This document shows positions 36,372 to 45,335 of a DNA stretch of 64,000 nucleotides, in pieces (positions within the stretch are counted from its first letter, which is position 1; each line of letters begins with the position of its first letter). Source of the DNA: JBGYPP01 sp041838515 (GTDB taxonomy: Bacteria > Bacillota > Clostridia > Lachnospirales > Lachnospiraceae). Location: assembly GCA_041838515.1 (NCBI GenBank), contig JBGYPP010000083.1:1-64000 (forward strand), given 5' to 3'. The notes under the pieces were generated by a model, which did no database searches, had not been told where the DNA came from, and saw only the letters and a list, made by a program, of their open reading frames with translations. Both the position numbers and the translations under genes were made by a program.

Positions 36372-37565
36372 ATGGCAGGGATTTTGGGCTGGCTAAAGGC
36401 CAGAAAAAAAAGCTTTTGGATTTGCCTGGGGCTGTGGCTGTCTGTGGTGGCGGGCTGTCTGTTGGCCGGCTGGTGGCGCGGCTATATGGCGGCCTCTCTG
36501 GCGGATCAGGGGGCGGCTGGGCGTTGGGGCGGCGGGGTGGCCCAGATCAGTGTTTTTTTCTCCACTGGACAGGAACAGGTATTCGATTCTATACAGGAGT
36601 TCCGCCATGGCATAGATAAGGGTCTGGAGGAGGCCGCCATAGGTTTGGAGGATGGGCGCATATTCGCTCCGGACCAGCCGGCCCCCGCCCGGACCATTCC
36701 GGTTCAGGATGTGCCAGAACAGGCTGGGGCAGCCCAAAGCGGGCGGAGGCTCTGGCTGGACGCCTATAGCGGCAGGGGCAGCATCAGCCTCCAAGGGCCA
36801 AAGGGCAAGCTGGAGGGGCCGGCCATAGGCGTGGGAGGGGATTTTTTCTATTTTCACCCCCAGAATCTTATATACGGCCAGCATTTTTCCGATGCGGATT
36901 GGAACAGGGATTATATACTGCTGGACAGGGAGGCAGCCTGGCAGCTCTTTGGCGCGCTGGACGTGGCCGGGCAGATGGTCTATGCCGGCCCTTATCCGCT
37001 GGTTGTGGCTGGAGTTTTCAAGAAACCGGAGGGCGCGCTGGCCAGGGCGGCGGGTTTGGATGCCCCTTTGATCTTTTTGTCCGCCTCCAAATTGGAGGAG
37101 GCCGGAAGTTTCTCCGGCGTGAACCAGTATGAACTGCTGCTGCCCAATCCCGTGCCGGGCTGGGCAAAGAAATATGTGCAGGAAAAACTCAAGGTGGAGG
37201 AACAGGCCAGAATGGTGGTAGAAAATTCCGGCCGTTTCGATATATGGAGGCTTCTGCCCTTGCTGGGCAGCCCGGGATTGCGTTCCATGAGCCAAAAGGC
37301 CATACTCTACCCCTATTGGGAGAATTTGGCCAGGGCTTATGAGGACAGGGCTGCGGGGCTGGTTCTTCTGCAGCTGGTTCTGGCCGTGGCCGGGCTTTTG
37401 CCGCCACTGGCTTTGGGCGTCCGGGCTTACAGACGCAGGAGCTGGCGGTGGAGAGCGGTGGCGGTCAAATGGGCGGCTAAAGTATCTGACACCTTTGCCG
37501 CTATTTTGGCCGGCAAAAAGGGGATAGGGCAAATGGGGTTTAGACAAAAAGGAGGAGAAAAATGA
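36372..37565 (+). CDS. MacB-like extracytoplasmic domain protein with two TM segments
   Basis: The 397-residue product has TM1 at about residues 15-36 and TM2 near 352-376, with a large extracellular domain between them. GQHFSDADWNRDYILLDREAAWQLFG and VVAGVFKKPEG resemble the MacB periplasmic core (G..F......VVLG...A..LFG...G...........VVGV). The four-TM FtsX permease core is missing. It is probably a partner of the adjacent adaptor. Its stop overlaps the next ATG. Confidence 0.65.
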   Translation: MAGILGWLKARKKSFWICLGLWLSVVAGCLLAGWWRGYMAASLADQGAAGRWGGGVAQISVFFSTGQEQVFDSIQEFRHGIDKGLEEAAIGLEDGRIFAPDQPAPARTIPVQDVPEQAGAAQSGRRLWLDAYSGRGSISLQGPKGKLEGPAIGVGGDFFYFHPQNLIYGQHFSDADWNRDYILLDREAAWQLFGALDVAGQMVYAGPYPLVVAGVFKKPEGALARAAGLDAPLIFLSASKLEEAGSFSGVNQYELLLPNPVPGWAKKYVQEKLKVEEQARMVVENSGRFDIWRLLPLLGSPGLRSMSQKAILYPYWENLARAYEDRAAGLVLLQLVLAVAGLLPPLALGVRAYRRRSWRWRAVAVKWAAKVSDTFAAILAGKKGIGQMGFRQKGGEK

Positions 37566-39964
37566 GGCAAGAGAAGGGAAACAAGTCTGGAGCATGGGTC
37601 AGGATTTTGGCCCTGTCGCTGGCAGCGGCCCTGGGTCTGGCTGCCTGCGGAGGAAATAAAGAGTCTTCCGGGACGGCGGAAAACAATGCCCAGGTGGCGG
37701 CTGCGTCAAAGGAGAATGTGTTCTCTTATAAGGAGATAGAGCTGCCGGGCTTTGAAAACGGACTGTACTCGGCCTATGTGGCCAAGGAGGGGGATGGCTT
37801 TGTGTTGGTCAGCCCCCATGTGGATTATAGTTCTCTGGAGAATGTAGAGCAGCCGGCCGCCCAGGATGCCACTGTTGAGGAAGCGCCGGCGGGTATGCCG
37901 GAAACGGTGATCCAGGTGGTGCGCGGGGATAAGGATGGAGCCAACCTGGAGGCCAAGGACATACCCCTGGAATTGGGAGATGGGCAGCAGGAGTTCTGGG
38001 TACAGAACGTATACCCCGCCCAGGGCGGCGGCTTTGTTTTGCTTGCCAGCGTAAACCAGACCGAGGGTGAGGGGGAGGACGCCGTGTTCAGCCAGAGCTA
38101 CCGACTGGTCAGGTTGGATGAGAGCGGGGCCGTTCAGTCAGATATGCCCCTGGACAGCTTGTTTTCCAGTGAGTATCCCTCCATTATCCATTTCTTCCCG
38201 GTAAAGGGTGGATGGGGCATGGTACTGGACCAGGAGGGCAAGGGCAGGCTGGTTATTTTGGATCAGGAGGGCAATGAGAAGGCCGCCTCGGATTTGGAGG
38301 GCAATGCCCACTATCAATTGGAGAAATTTTTGCCTGTGGGGGATGAGGCCTATTTCTTTGGTACTAAGGCCGATTCCGCCGGGCAGGTATTGACCAGGGT
38401 CGATGCGGAACAGGCCAAATTGGAGGAGGTAAAGGTGATTTCTACAGGGTATTCCTCCTGGTACTCTTCCCTGGCCATGGAAGAGGGCTTGCTGTATCTG
38501 TTGGATTACTCCAAAGGGGAGATAGCGCAGTACTCCATGGAGAGCGGAGAACTCAGCGCTTATATGAATTTTGTCAACTCGGACTTCCCCTATGGATCTA
38601 TGGAAAAGCTGGTGAGCTTTGGCCAGGATGCTTTTTTGGGCTTCTTCGCTGACGATGCCACAGGCAAGTCCAAGGCGGCATTTTTTGAAAGGGTCAATCC
38701 GGAGGATATTGTAGACAAGCAGGTAATGGTGATAGGCTGTATGTATATGGATACGGAGGTGCGCCGCCGGGTGGTGGACTTTAACCGCAGCTCGGATAAG
38801 TACCGCATCACCATCAAGGATTACAGCCAGTATAATACCGAGGAAGATTACAATGCCGGCTATACCCGCCTCAACACGGACATACTCTCCGGCAATATGC
38901 CGGACATACTGTCCGTGGATTTTGGCACGGATGTCAGCAGCTATGAGAGCAAGGGGCTGCTGGCGGATATAGGCAAGCTAATGGAAGAGGACGGGGAAGT
39001 AAAAAAAGAGGATTTGCTGGAAAATATCATCAACGCCAACTCCAAGGACGGCAAAATATACCAGGCCATACCCTCTTTCTCTGTGCTGACCATAGCCGGC
39101 AAGACCTCCAATCTGGGCGGCCGCAAAAGTTGGACCATAGAGGAATTTTTGCAATTCAACGCCTCCCTGCCCGAGGGCGTAAAGACTTTTGGAGATCTGA
39201 CCCAGGATCATTTCTTTGAAGTGCTGCTGATGTTTGCCGGCGCGGATTATATAGATCTGGATACAGGCAAGTGCCATTTTGACTCTCCGGAGTTTATCCA
39301 GACCCTAGAATTTGCCAAGAGCCTGCCGGCGACCATAGATTATTCGGAATATGAGTACGGCGGCATGGAGGATTATACCACCCAGTTCCGGGAGAATAAG
39401 ACCATGCTGGTAAATATGTATCTGGGGGATCTGCGGGAGTACAACCGCCAGTATAACCAGTACTTTGCCGAGCCGGCTACCATGATAGGCTTTCCCAGCA
39501 AGAATGGCCAGGGTTCTGTTCTGCTGGGCATCAACGCCTATGCCATATCCGCCAAATCTCCCAACCAGGAGGGGGCCTGGGATTTTATCAAGCAATTTTA
39601 TTCCAAGGAGTACCAGGAGAAGCTGAGCTGGGGCATACCTGTGTTGAAGGAGGCTTTCCTGGCCAAGGTACAGGAGCTGACAAAAAAGCCCTATTATATA
39701 GACAGCGACGGCAAGAAGGTGGAGTATGAGGACAGCTACTATGTCAATGATACGGAGGTCATCATACCGCCTATGACCCAGCAGGAGGCAGATGAGCTGG
39801 CCGCCTTTATTCAGGGCATAGAGAACCGTGGATATGCCAATGAGAATATCACCAATATACTCAAGGAGGAAACGGCTCCTTTCTTTGAGGGGCAAAAGAC
39901 GGCGCAGGAGGTGGCCGGCATTATACAGAGCCGGGTACAGATCTATGTGGACGAGAATCGTTAA
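37562..39964 (+). CDS. Solute-binding lipoprotein with extra N-terminal domain
   Basis: The 800-residue product has a signal peptide with lipobox LAAC (cysteine near residue 29), so it is a surface lipoprotein. Residues about 45-385 look repetitive and beta-rich (EAYFFGTKADSAGQVLTRVD, LLYLLDYSKGEIAQYSMESG), like a propeller. The rest is an extracellular solute-binding family 1 protein (VVDFNRSSDKYRITIKDYSQ, ILSGNMPDILSVD, AISAKSPNQEGAWDFIKQF). The usual binding protein is about 430 residues, so this is a fusion. It is the last gene of the cluster. Confidence 0.85.
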   Translation: MRQEKGNKSGAWVRILALSLAAALGLAACGGNKESSGTAENNAQVAAASKENVFSYKEIELPGFENGLYSAYVAKEGDGFVLVSPHVDYSSLENVEQPAAQDATVEEAPAGMPETVIQVVRGDKDGANLEAKDIPLELGDGQQEFWVQNVYPAQGGGFVLLASVNQTEGEGEDAVFSQSYRLVRLDESGAVQSDMPLDSLFSSEYPSIIHFFPVKGGWGMVLDQEGKGRLVILDQEGNEKAASDLEGNAHYQLEKFLPVGDEAYFFGTKADSAGQVLTRVDAEQAKLEEVKVISTGYSSWYSSLAMEEGLLYLLDYSKGEIAQYSMESGELSAYMNFVNSDFPYGSMEKLVSFGQDAFLGFFADDATGKSKAAFFERVNPEDIVDKQVMVIGCMYMDTEVRRRVVDFNRSSDKYRITIKDYSQYNTEEDYNAGYTRLNTDILSGNMPDILSVDFGTDVSSYESKGLLADIGKLMEEDGEVKKEDLLENIINANSKDGKIYQAIPSFSVLTIAGKTSNLGGRKSWTIEEFLQFNASLPEGVKTFGDLTQDHFFEVLLMFAGADYIDLDTGKCHFDSPEFIQTLEFAKSLPATIDYSEYEYGGMEDYTTQFRENKTMLVNMYLGDLREYNRQYNQYFAEPATMIGFPSKNGQGSVLLGINAYAISAKSPNQEGAWDFIKQFYSKEYQEKLSWGIPVLKEAFLAKVQELTKKPYYIDSDGKKVEYEDSYYVNDTEVIIPPMTQQEADELAAFIQGIENRGYANENITNILKEETAPFFEGQKTAQEVAGIIQSRVQIYVDENR

Positions 39965-40681
39965 ATGATAAACAAGCTTTGGAAAGCCTTGCCGGTAGGG
40001 GAAACTGCGGCTGCGGCTTTGCTGGTGGGGGCCGGCCCGGGTTTGGGAGTGGCCCCCAAGCCGCAGGCGGGGGATTGTTTGGTTGCCGTGGATGGGGGGT
40101 ATATGCATTGCCTGGCTCTGGGGCTGGAACCGGATATGTGGATAGGGGATTTTGACTCCCTGCCGGCCCAGGGCATGGCTGCCATGGATGCGGCCTCCCG
40201 GTCCGGACGGCTGCTGTCCCTGCCCAGGGCAAAGGACGATACGGATATGATGGCGGCCATAGGCTGGGCGCTGGGCAGAGGATATAGGCGTTTTTTGCTC
40301 TATGGGGGCACAGGAGGCCGCTTGGATCACAGCCTAGCCAATATACACTGCCTGGAATACCTGCGCCGGTCCGGAGCGGCGGCTTGGATGCTGGATGGCG
40401 GGGAGGCTATAACCCTGCTTGGCCCCGGCCGGTATGCGCTGGAGGGGGAGGTGGGAGATGGCTTTTCCCTATTTGCCTGGGGAGGGGAGGCGTCGGGCTT
40501 GGATATAGCCGGGGCGGAGTACGGGCTGCATAAGGGGAGGCTGGGGCCGGAGTACCCCCTGGGCATCAGCAATGTGTTCGCCCGGGAGAGGGTGGAGTTG
40601 TATTTGGAAAAGGGCAGATTGGTATTATTTTGGCAAAAAAAGACCGGTGTATGGGGAGAGGAGGTCGTATGCGGCATGTGA
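39965..40681 (+). CDS. thiN: Thiamine diphosphokinase
   Basis: The enzyme converts thiamine to thiamine diphosphate using ATP. The 238-residue product has [44 protein letters not shown] and the diagnostic [15 protein letters not shown], with a C-terminal substrate-binding part including GISNVF. It starts at the stop of the solute-binding gene and overlaps pyrB, with no TPP riboswitch seen upstream. Confidence 0.92.
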   Translation: MINKLWKALPVGETAAAALLVGAGPGLGVAPKPQAGDCLVAVDGGYMHCLALGLEPDMWIGDFDSLPAQGMAAMDAASRSGRLLSLPRAKDDTDMMAAIGWALGRGYRRFLLYGGTGGRLDHSLANIHCLEYLRRSGAAAWMLDGGEAITLLGPGRYALEGEVGDGFSLFAWGGEASGLDIAGAEYGLHKGRLGPEYPLGISNVFARERVELYLEKGRLVLFWQKKTGVWGEEVVCGM

Positions 40682-41745
40682 TGAGTCCCTTGGACTTGGG
40701 CGTGGAGGAGTTGGAGGAATTGTTTGACCTGGCCGGAGATATGGAGAAGCAGCCCGCCAGGTATGCCAAGGCCTTGGAGGGACGCATCCTGGCTACCTGC
40801 TTCTTTGAACCTAGCACCCGGACCCGGCTGAGCTTTGAGTCGGCCATGCTGCGGCTGGGGGGGCAGGTGTTGGGATTTTCCGAGGCTTCCAGTTCCTCGG
40901 CAGCCAAGGGGGAGAGTGTGGCGGACACCATACGTGTGGTGTCCTCTTATGCAGATATCTGTGCCATGCGGCACCCCCTGGAGGGCGCGCCCATGGTGGC
41001 GGCGGCCCATGCCTCCGTACCGGTGATCAACGCCGGGGATGGGGGACAGGAGCATCCTACCCAGACTTTGACTGATCTGCTGTCCATACGCTCCATGCTG
41101 GGCAGGCTGGACAATCTGCGGGTGGGTTTTTGCGGCGATCTTAAATATGGCCGCACGGTACATTCCCTGGTGGACGCCCTCTCCAGGTACGGGGGCAACC
41201 GCTTTGTCTTTATCTCTCCCAGGGAGCTGGCCATGCCGGAGGAGAGGTTGCAGAGAATAAAGGAGCAGGGACTGGAGTATGAGGCTTACTCGGACCTGGA
41301 GAGGGCCCTGCCTGAACTGGACATACTGTATATGACCCGCATACAGAGGGAGCGTTTCTCGGATCCGGAGGAGTATGCCCGCCTCAAGGATTGCTATGTG
41401 CTGGACGGGGCCAAGATGGGGCTGGCCCGGAAGCATATGCTGGTGCTGCATCCCCTGCCCCGGGTCAATGAGATCGCCGTGGAGGTGGATGCAGATCCCC
41501 GGGCGGCATATTTCTCCCAGGCCCGCTGGGGGGTCTATGTGCGCATGGCTCTGCTGCACACTCTGCTGCTGGATGCAAAATTTCACCAGCGGCCGTCTAA
41601 GGCCTGGCTGGAGGGCGCAGACGCCCAGGAGAAAGTCTGCGCAAACCCCCGCTGCATCACCAAAGTGGAACAGGGCATAGAGCGGCTGGCCCGGGGTGGG
41701 GCGAGGTGCGCTTATTGCGGGGGGAGTTTGCAGGGGGATTGCTGA
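40669..41745 (+). CDS. pyrB: Aspartate carbamoyltransferase with C-terminal PyrI-like zinc finger
   Basis: PyrB makes carbamoyl-aspartate for pyrimidines. The 358-residue product has the carbamoyl-phosphate loop [13 protein letters not shown] (Ser49-Arg52 region), the [15 protein letters not shown] block, TRIQRERF and HPLPRVNEI. Residues beyond about 310 add a C-x4-C ... C-x2-C zinc site (Cys324, 329, 347, 350), which normally belongs to the regulatory subunit PyrI. The nucleotide-binding domain of PyrI is absent. GAGGAGGT precedes ATG 40669. Confidence 0.93.
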   Translation: MRHVMSPLDLGVEELEELFDLAGDMEKQPARYAKALEGRILATCFFEPSTRTRLSFESAMLRLGGQVLGFSEASSSSAAKGESVADTIRVVSSYADICAMRHPLEGAPMVAAAHASVPVINAGDGGQEHPTQTLTDLLSIRSMLGRLDNLRVGFCGDLKYGRTVHSLVDALSRYGGNRFVFISPRELAMPEERLQRIKEQGLEYEAYSDLERALPELDILYMTRIQRERFSDPEEYARLKDCYVLDGAKMGLARKHMLVLHPLPRVNEIAVEVDADPRAAYFSQARWGVYVRMALLHTLLLDAKFHQRPSKAWLEGADAQEKVCANPRCITKVEQGIERLARGGARCAYCGGSLQGDC

Positions 41746-41865
41746 GCTGAAAGAGGGAAAAGGCGTATGGGTTCTTGCCTGGCGGACAGAGCAAGAGTAT
41801 TGCCGGCAAGCAAGGATTCAAGCAATACGGGCATAAGATGTGAAGTAGAGATGTGCAGATACATT

Positions 41866-41910
41866 GGGGGTGTTGCAGTAACGATTTTTAATCATTACTG
41901 CAACACCCCC
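41866..41910. repeat. Large inverted repeat, likely mobile-element remnant
   Basis: The left arm begins GGGGGTGTTGCAGTAA (41866) and pairs with TTACTGCAACACCCCC (ending 41910) over 20 bp with one mismatch and a 5-base loop. It is not followed by a T-run. The GGGGGTGTTGCA start resembles insertion-sequence termini, so two facing ends or a tiny MITE are possible. Confidence 0.7.
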
Positions 41911-41942
41911 TTAACTTTGTGTAAAGAAAAAGGGCATCGCGC

Positions 41943-41966
41943 TAACTTAGTTAGTGCGACAGCCCC
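41943..41966 (+). mobile_element. Solo copy of the IS end found at 139-162
   Basis: Exact 24-base match to 139-162 without an adjacent transposase. Upstream bases 41937-41960 also form a near-perfect palindrome (TCGCGCTAACT / AGTTAGTGCGA). Likely a remnant of an excised or decayed element. Confidence 0.6.
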
Positions 41967-42139
41967 AATGATTGCTGATAAGGGGATAAGAGAATAGTGT
42001 TTTTGTTTCTGTGGTGGAATTGGCTCTGATAATTAAGCCATTTGATGATGGATTAAAGGAAAACAGGGGCATTGGCCACAGGACAAAGCAGAGTAATAGG
42101 ATATTTGGAGCAATCTTTTTCCAAACTGCAGTCTATACA

Positions 42140-42179
42140 ATCAAAGAAGCAGATTTCCATCGAAATCTGCTTCTTTGAT
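42140..42179 (-). terminator. Hairpin downstream of tRNA-Ala
   Basis: A perfect 17-bp stem (ATCAAAGAAGCAGATTT and its complement) has a six-base loop. It lies 3 bases past the tRNA 3' end on the minus strand. The T-rich right arm fits a terminator although no long T-run follows. Confidence 0.7.
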
Positions 42180-42182
42180 CTA

Positions 42183-42255
<73 letters not shown>

Positions 42256-42294
42256 ATGTTGTGTGTTTGGGAAGACTTCCCTAAGACAATAGAT

Positions 42295-42323
42295 AGTATA
42301 GCAAAAAAAGATGAGAATGTAAA
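42295..42323 (-). promoter_or_regulatory. Promoter of tRNA-Ala
   Basis: On the minus strand: -35 TTTACA (42318-42323), 17-base spacer and -10 TATACT (42295-42300), 40 bases before the tRNA. Confidence 0.8.
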
Positions 42324-42485
42324 GATAGACTTTTTGGAATATTATCAAACCAATATCGGTTTTTGCGGGAAAAATCCCATAACATTTTCTGTTTTTCTGT
42401 TGATGAAAAATAGAGCCGTATGCGCTAGAATACTTAGTAAGAAAAGGATTGGAGCACAGCAGGGCTAGCTGCCCAAGGAGGAGTT

Positions 42486-42842
42486 ATGTTTCGAGAGAGG
42501 AAGCGTTGGGTATTTTTCGGCCTGCCTTTTACATTTACCGTCTATGAGATCAAGGAGGAGGTGCTGACCATCAATAGCGGATTTTTGCAAAAGGTGGAGA
42601 ATGGCTGCTATATGTACAAAGTGCAGGATGTGGAGCATAGGGCATCCCTGATGGAGCGCATTTTTGGCCTGGGGACGGTGGTGTGTTACACGGGGGATAC
42701 CACCCATCCCACCATACATTTGCTGCATATACGCAATTCCAAGGAGATCAAGGATTATATTTTTCATGCCTCAGAGGAGGCGCGCCGCCGCCGGCGCACC
42801 GTCAACATGGTGGATATAGGCGTGGAGGATGTTGCAGAGTAG
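42486..42842 (+). CDS. PH-domain (YdbS/bPH2-like) protein
   Basis: The 118-residue product has a bacterial PH-like pattern: FTFTVYEIKEEVLTINSGFLQKVEN, YKVQDVEHRASLMERIFGLGTVVCY and IRNSKEIKDYIF. It has no membrane helix, unlike many bPH2 proteins. GGAGGAG precedes the ATG. The function is not known. Confidence 0.75.
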   Translation: MFRERKRWVFFGLPFTFTVYEIKEEVLTINSGFLQKVENGCYMYKVQDVEHRASLMERIFGLGTVVCYTGDTTHPTIHLLHIRNSKEIKDYIFHASEEARRRRRTVNMVDIGVEDVAE

Positions 42843-42950
42843 GCTGCCGGTCCGGCGGGGAGAATAGAGCCAAGGCCGAGCATATTGGCCATTTGGCATT
42901 TTTTGCGCCTAATATTTCAATCTTGACATTGCTATTTCGGGGAGAAAGCC

Positions 42951-44261
42951 GTGGGATACAGGCAGATGATGTTGTTTCGGGAGGCTCTGGCCGCCAGAGG
43001 CATGGGCCGGGGCTTGGAGGCCCACAGGGAGCTGTGCTGCCGGCTGGGAGATCCCCAAAACGCCACAGAGTGGGTACATATCACCGGCACCAACGGCAAG
43101 GGTTCTGTGGGCGCTTTTTTGGAGGCCATACTGCTGGAGGCCGGCATAAAGCCGGGCCGGTATTTCAGCCCGGCTCTGGAGCATCCTTTGGAATGTATAC
43201 GGGCGGGCGGCAGGGCCATCAGTAAGATATCCTATGGGCGGCATATGGAGGCCATAAAAAGGGCCGTGGAGGATATGGAGAGGGTGGGGAGCCCTCTGCC
43301 CAGCCTATTTGAGGCGGAAACGGCCTTGGCCTATCTATATATGGGCCACCGGCGCTGCGGGCTGGGGCTGCTGGAAGTGGGCATGGGCGGCTTGGAGGAT
43401 GCCACAAACAACATACCGCCGCCGCTGGTATCCGTATTTTGCCCCATAGATTTGGACCATGGGGCATACCTGGGGCGGGATCTGGCTTTGGTGGCCGGAC
43501 ATAAGGCGGGCATACTCAAGTCCGGCAGCCTGGCCGTCAGCGCAGCCCAGCCCAGGGAGGCCTGGGAGGTTTTGGAGGCGCAGTCCGCCCGCCTCGGGGT
43601 GGTCCTGCGCAGGGCCGGAGAACCGGAGGCTATCTCCTGGGATGGGCGCAGGCAGAGATTTTCCTATGGGCATTTGCATGACCTGGAAATCTCCTTGGCG
43701 GGCAAACATCAGACGGCCAATGCAGCCCTGGCGATAGAGGCGGCATGGGCCTTGGCCGAAAAGGGGTATGCCATCAGCCAGGAGGATATACGCAGGGGCC
43801 TGGCGGCGGCGCAATGGCCCTGCCGTATGGAAATCTTACATGGCAGGCCTTTGGTCCTGCTGGACGGCGCCCACAATGCCCACGGGGCCTTGGCCTTGGC
43901 GGAGAGCCTGGAGGCCTATTATCCGGCGATGCGCAAGATTTTCGTGCTGGGTATGTTGGCGGATAAGGATGGTCAGTCCATGCTGGAGGCTATGGCGCCC
44001 CTGGCGCAGCATATTCTGACCATTACCGTTCCGGACAATGCCAGGGCTATGACGGCCTTGGATCTGGCTGAGTTGGCAGGGCGTTTCCATAGCCGGGTCA
44101 GCGCAGCGGCGAGCTTGGAGGAGGCCTGGGAGTTTGGCCGCCTGCTGGCGGGAGAGGACGGCATGGTGGTGGCCTGGGGTTCCTTGGCCTTTCTGCAAAG
44201 GTTTAGGGCTGTGGCTCTGGGGTATGGACATGGCCAGAAAAAGCGTAGGGCGAAGAGGTGA
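42951..44261 (+). CDS. folC: Folylpolyglutamate synthase / dihydrofolate synthase
   Basis: FolC adds glutamate to dihydropteroate and folates. The 436-residue product starts at GTG 42951 (GGGGAGAAAG upstream) and has the P-loop HITGTNGKGSVGAFLE, SPALEHPLECI, the GLLEVGMGGLEDATN block, DHGAYLG and DGAHNAHG. Normally the loop reads SPHL and GGR.DATN; the HP and GLEDATN forms are modest variants. It is the first gene of the folate run. Confidence 0.92.
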   Translation: MGYRQMMLFREALAARGMGRGLEAHRELCCRLGDPQNATEWVHITGTNGKGSVGAFLEAILLEAGIKPGRYFSPALEHPLECIRAGGRAISKISYGRHMEAIKRAVEDMERVGSPLPSLFEAETALAYLYMGHRRCGLGLLEVGMGGLEDATNNIPPPLVSVFCPIDLDHGAYLGRDLALVAGHKAGILKSGSLAVSAAQPREAWEVLEAQSARLGVVLRRAGEPEAISWDGRRQRFSYGHLHDLEISLAGKHQTANAALAIEAAWALAEKGYAISQEDIRRGLAAAQWPCRMEILHGRPLVLLDGAHNAHGALALAESLEAYYPAMRKIFVLGMLADKDGQSMLEAMAPLAQHILTITVPDNARAMTALDLAELAGRFHSRVSAAASLEEAWEFGRLLAGEDGMVVAWGSLAFLQRFRAVALGYGHGQKKRRAKR

Positions 44262-44273
44262 TTAGGGGATAAT

Positions 44274-44844
44274 ATGGTAGATGAACAAAAGGCGCAGGCG
44301 GCCATACGCATGCTGCTGGAGGCCTGCGGCGAGGATCCGGACAGACCTGGCCTGGCAGATACGCCCAGGCGCATGGCCAAGATGTACGCTGAACTGCTGG
44401 CAGGCATGGATGCCCGGGCGGAAGAGCATTTGCGCACCCGTTTCCCAATGGAGGAGGGGGGGCATGGTGGTGGAGAGGGATATTCCGTTTTACTCTCTCT
44501 GCGAGCATCATATGCTGCCTTTCTTTGGCAAGGCGCATATAGCGTATTTGCCGGGTGAGGGCGTGGCCGGCCTGAGCAAGCTGGCCAGGACGGTGGAGGT
44601 CTTTGCCCGCAGGCTGCAATTGCAGGAACAATTGACGGCGCAAATAGCCGATGCGCTGATGGAGCATTTGGGCGCAAAAGGGGTGATGGTGGCTCTGGAG
44701 GCGGAGCATTTGTGCATGACCATGCGGGGGGTCAAAAAGCCTGGCTCCACAACCGTCACCTTTGCCAAGAGGGGGCTGTTTGACCGGGATGCCTGGTACC
44801 AGGAGGCATTTTTGGCCTCTATGCGAGGATTGGGCCGTGGATAG
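44274..44844 (+). pseudogene. folE: GTP cyclohydrolase I, frameshifted in a G7 run
   Basis: FolE converts GTP to 7,8-dihydroneopterin triphosphate. The first frame from ATG 44274 gives [20 protein letters not shown] and [18 protein letters not shown], and ends at FPMEEGG. The rest of the enzyme ([20 protein letters not shown], the zinc ligands and [18 protein letters not shown]) is in the next frame. The switch is at the G7 run 44456-44462. One G less restores a normal 189-residue protein. The +1 G pattern is the same as in tsaD. A sequencing error or slippage is likelier than a dead gene. Confidence 0.9.
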
Positions 44845-45319
44845 GGTGGATGCCATACTGGCGCATGGCGGCTTCCGGGAGGCCATGGAAAAAAATGCGC
44901 TGGCTGAGCTGGACAGGCCTTTTTGCCGCCATGACCTGGGGCATTCTTTGGATGTGGCCAGGCTGGCCTGGATAGACAATCTGGAGAGGGGGCTGGACCA
45001 GGACAGGGAGCGGGTATATGCCGCAGCCCTGCTCCACGACATAGGCCGGCACGAGCAATATGCCCGGGGCATACCCCATGAGAGGGCGGCTATAGAGCCG
45101 GCTGGGGAGATATTGGCGGATTGCGGCTTTGGGCCGGAAGCTATAGAGTCCATATTGGCCGCCATATCCGGCCACAGGGACAGCGCCATGGCTATGGATA
45201 TGGGGCTGCCGGGTTTGCTGTATAGGGCTGACAAGGCCTCTAGGGCCTGTTTTGCCTGCCCGGCTGAGGGAATTTGCGATTGGGGAGAGGAAAAAAAGAA
45301 CAGAAAAATCCGGGGCTGA
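44837..45319 (+). CDS. HD-domain hydrolase of the folate operon with Cys cluster
   Basis: The 160-residue product has HD metal ligands in [13 protein letters not shown] (His32, His36), ALLHDIGRH (His67-Asp68) and a late Asp132 in [13 protein letters not shown]. It ends in a Cys cluster Cys138-x2-Cys141-x5-Cys147 and EEKKN. GTG 44837 overlaps the end of folE. HD proteins hydrolyse phosphoesters. In this setting, between folE and folP, it is a candidate for removing phosphate from dihydroneopterin phosphates. This is inference from context. Confidence 0.8.
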   Translation: MDRVDAILAHGGFREAMEKNALAELDRPFCRHDLGHSLDVARLAWIDNLERGLDQDRERVYAAALLHDIGRHEQYARGIPHERAAIEPAGEILADCGFGPEAIESILAAISGHRDSAMAMDMGLPGLLYRADKASRACFACPAEGICDWGEEKKNRKIRG

Positions 45320-45335
45320 GTGCCGGGAGGGTTGT

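Larger units (their letters stand above)
41746..42133. other. Intergenic region with remnants of mobile-element ends
   Basis: There is no credible gene; a 76-codon frame at 41767 crosses the hairpin and looks accidental. The region contains a 20-bp stem hairpin (41866-41910) and the IS end copy (41943-41966), then 170 bases with nothing recognised. Confidence 0.6.

Noticed and set aside
39960..39968. Possible TPP riboswitch before thiN
   Set aside because: There is no intergenic space and no riboswitch motif. The gene begins directly at the stop of the previous one.
42843..42950. TTGACA near 42922 as a promoter for folC
   Set aside because: No -10 element at a workable distance before GTG 42951.
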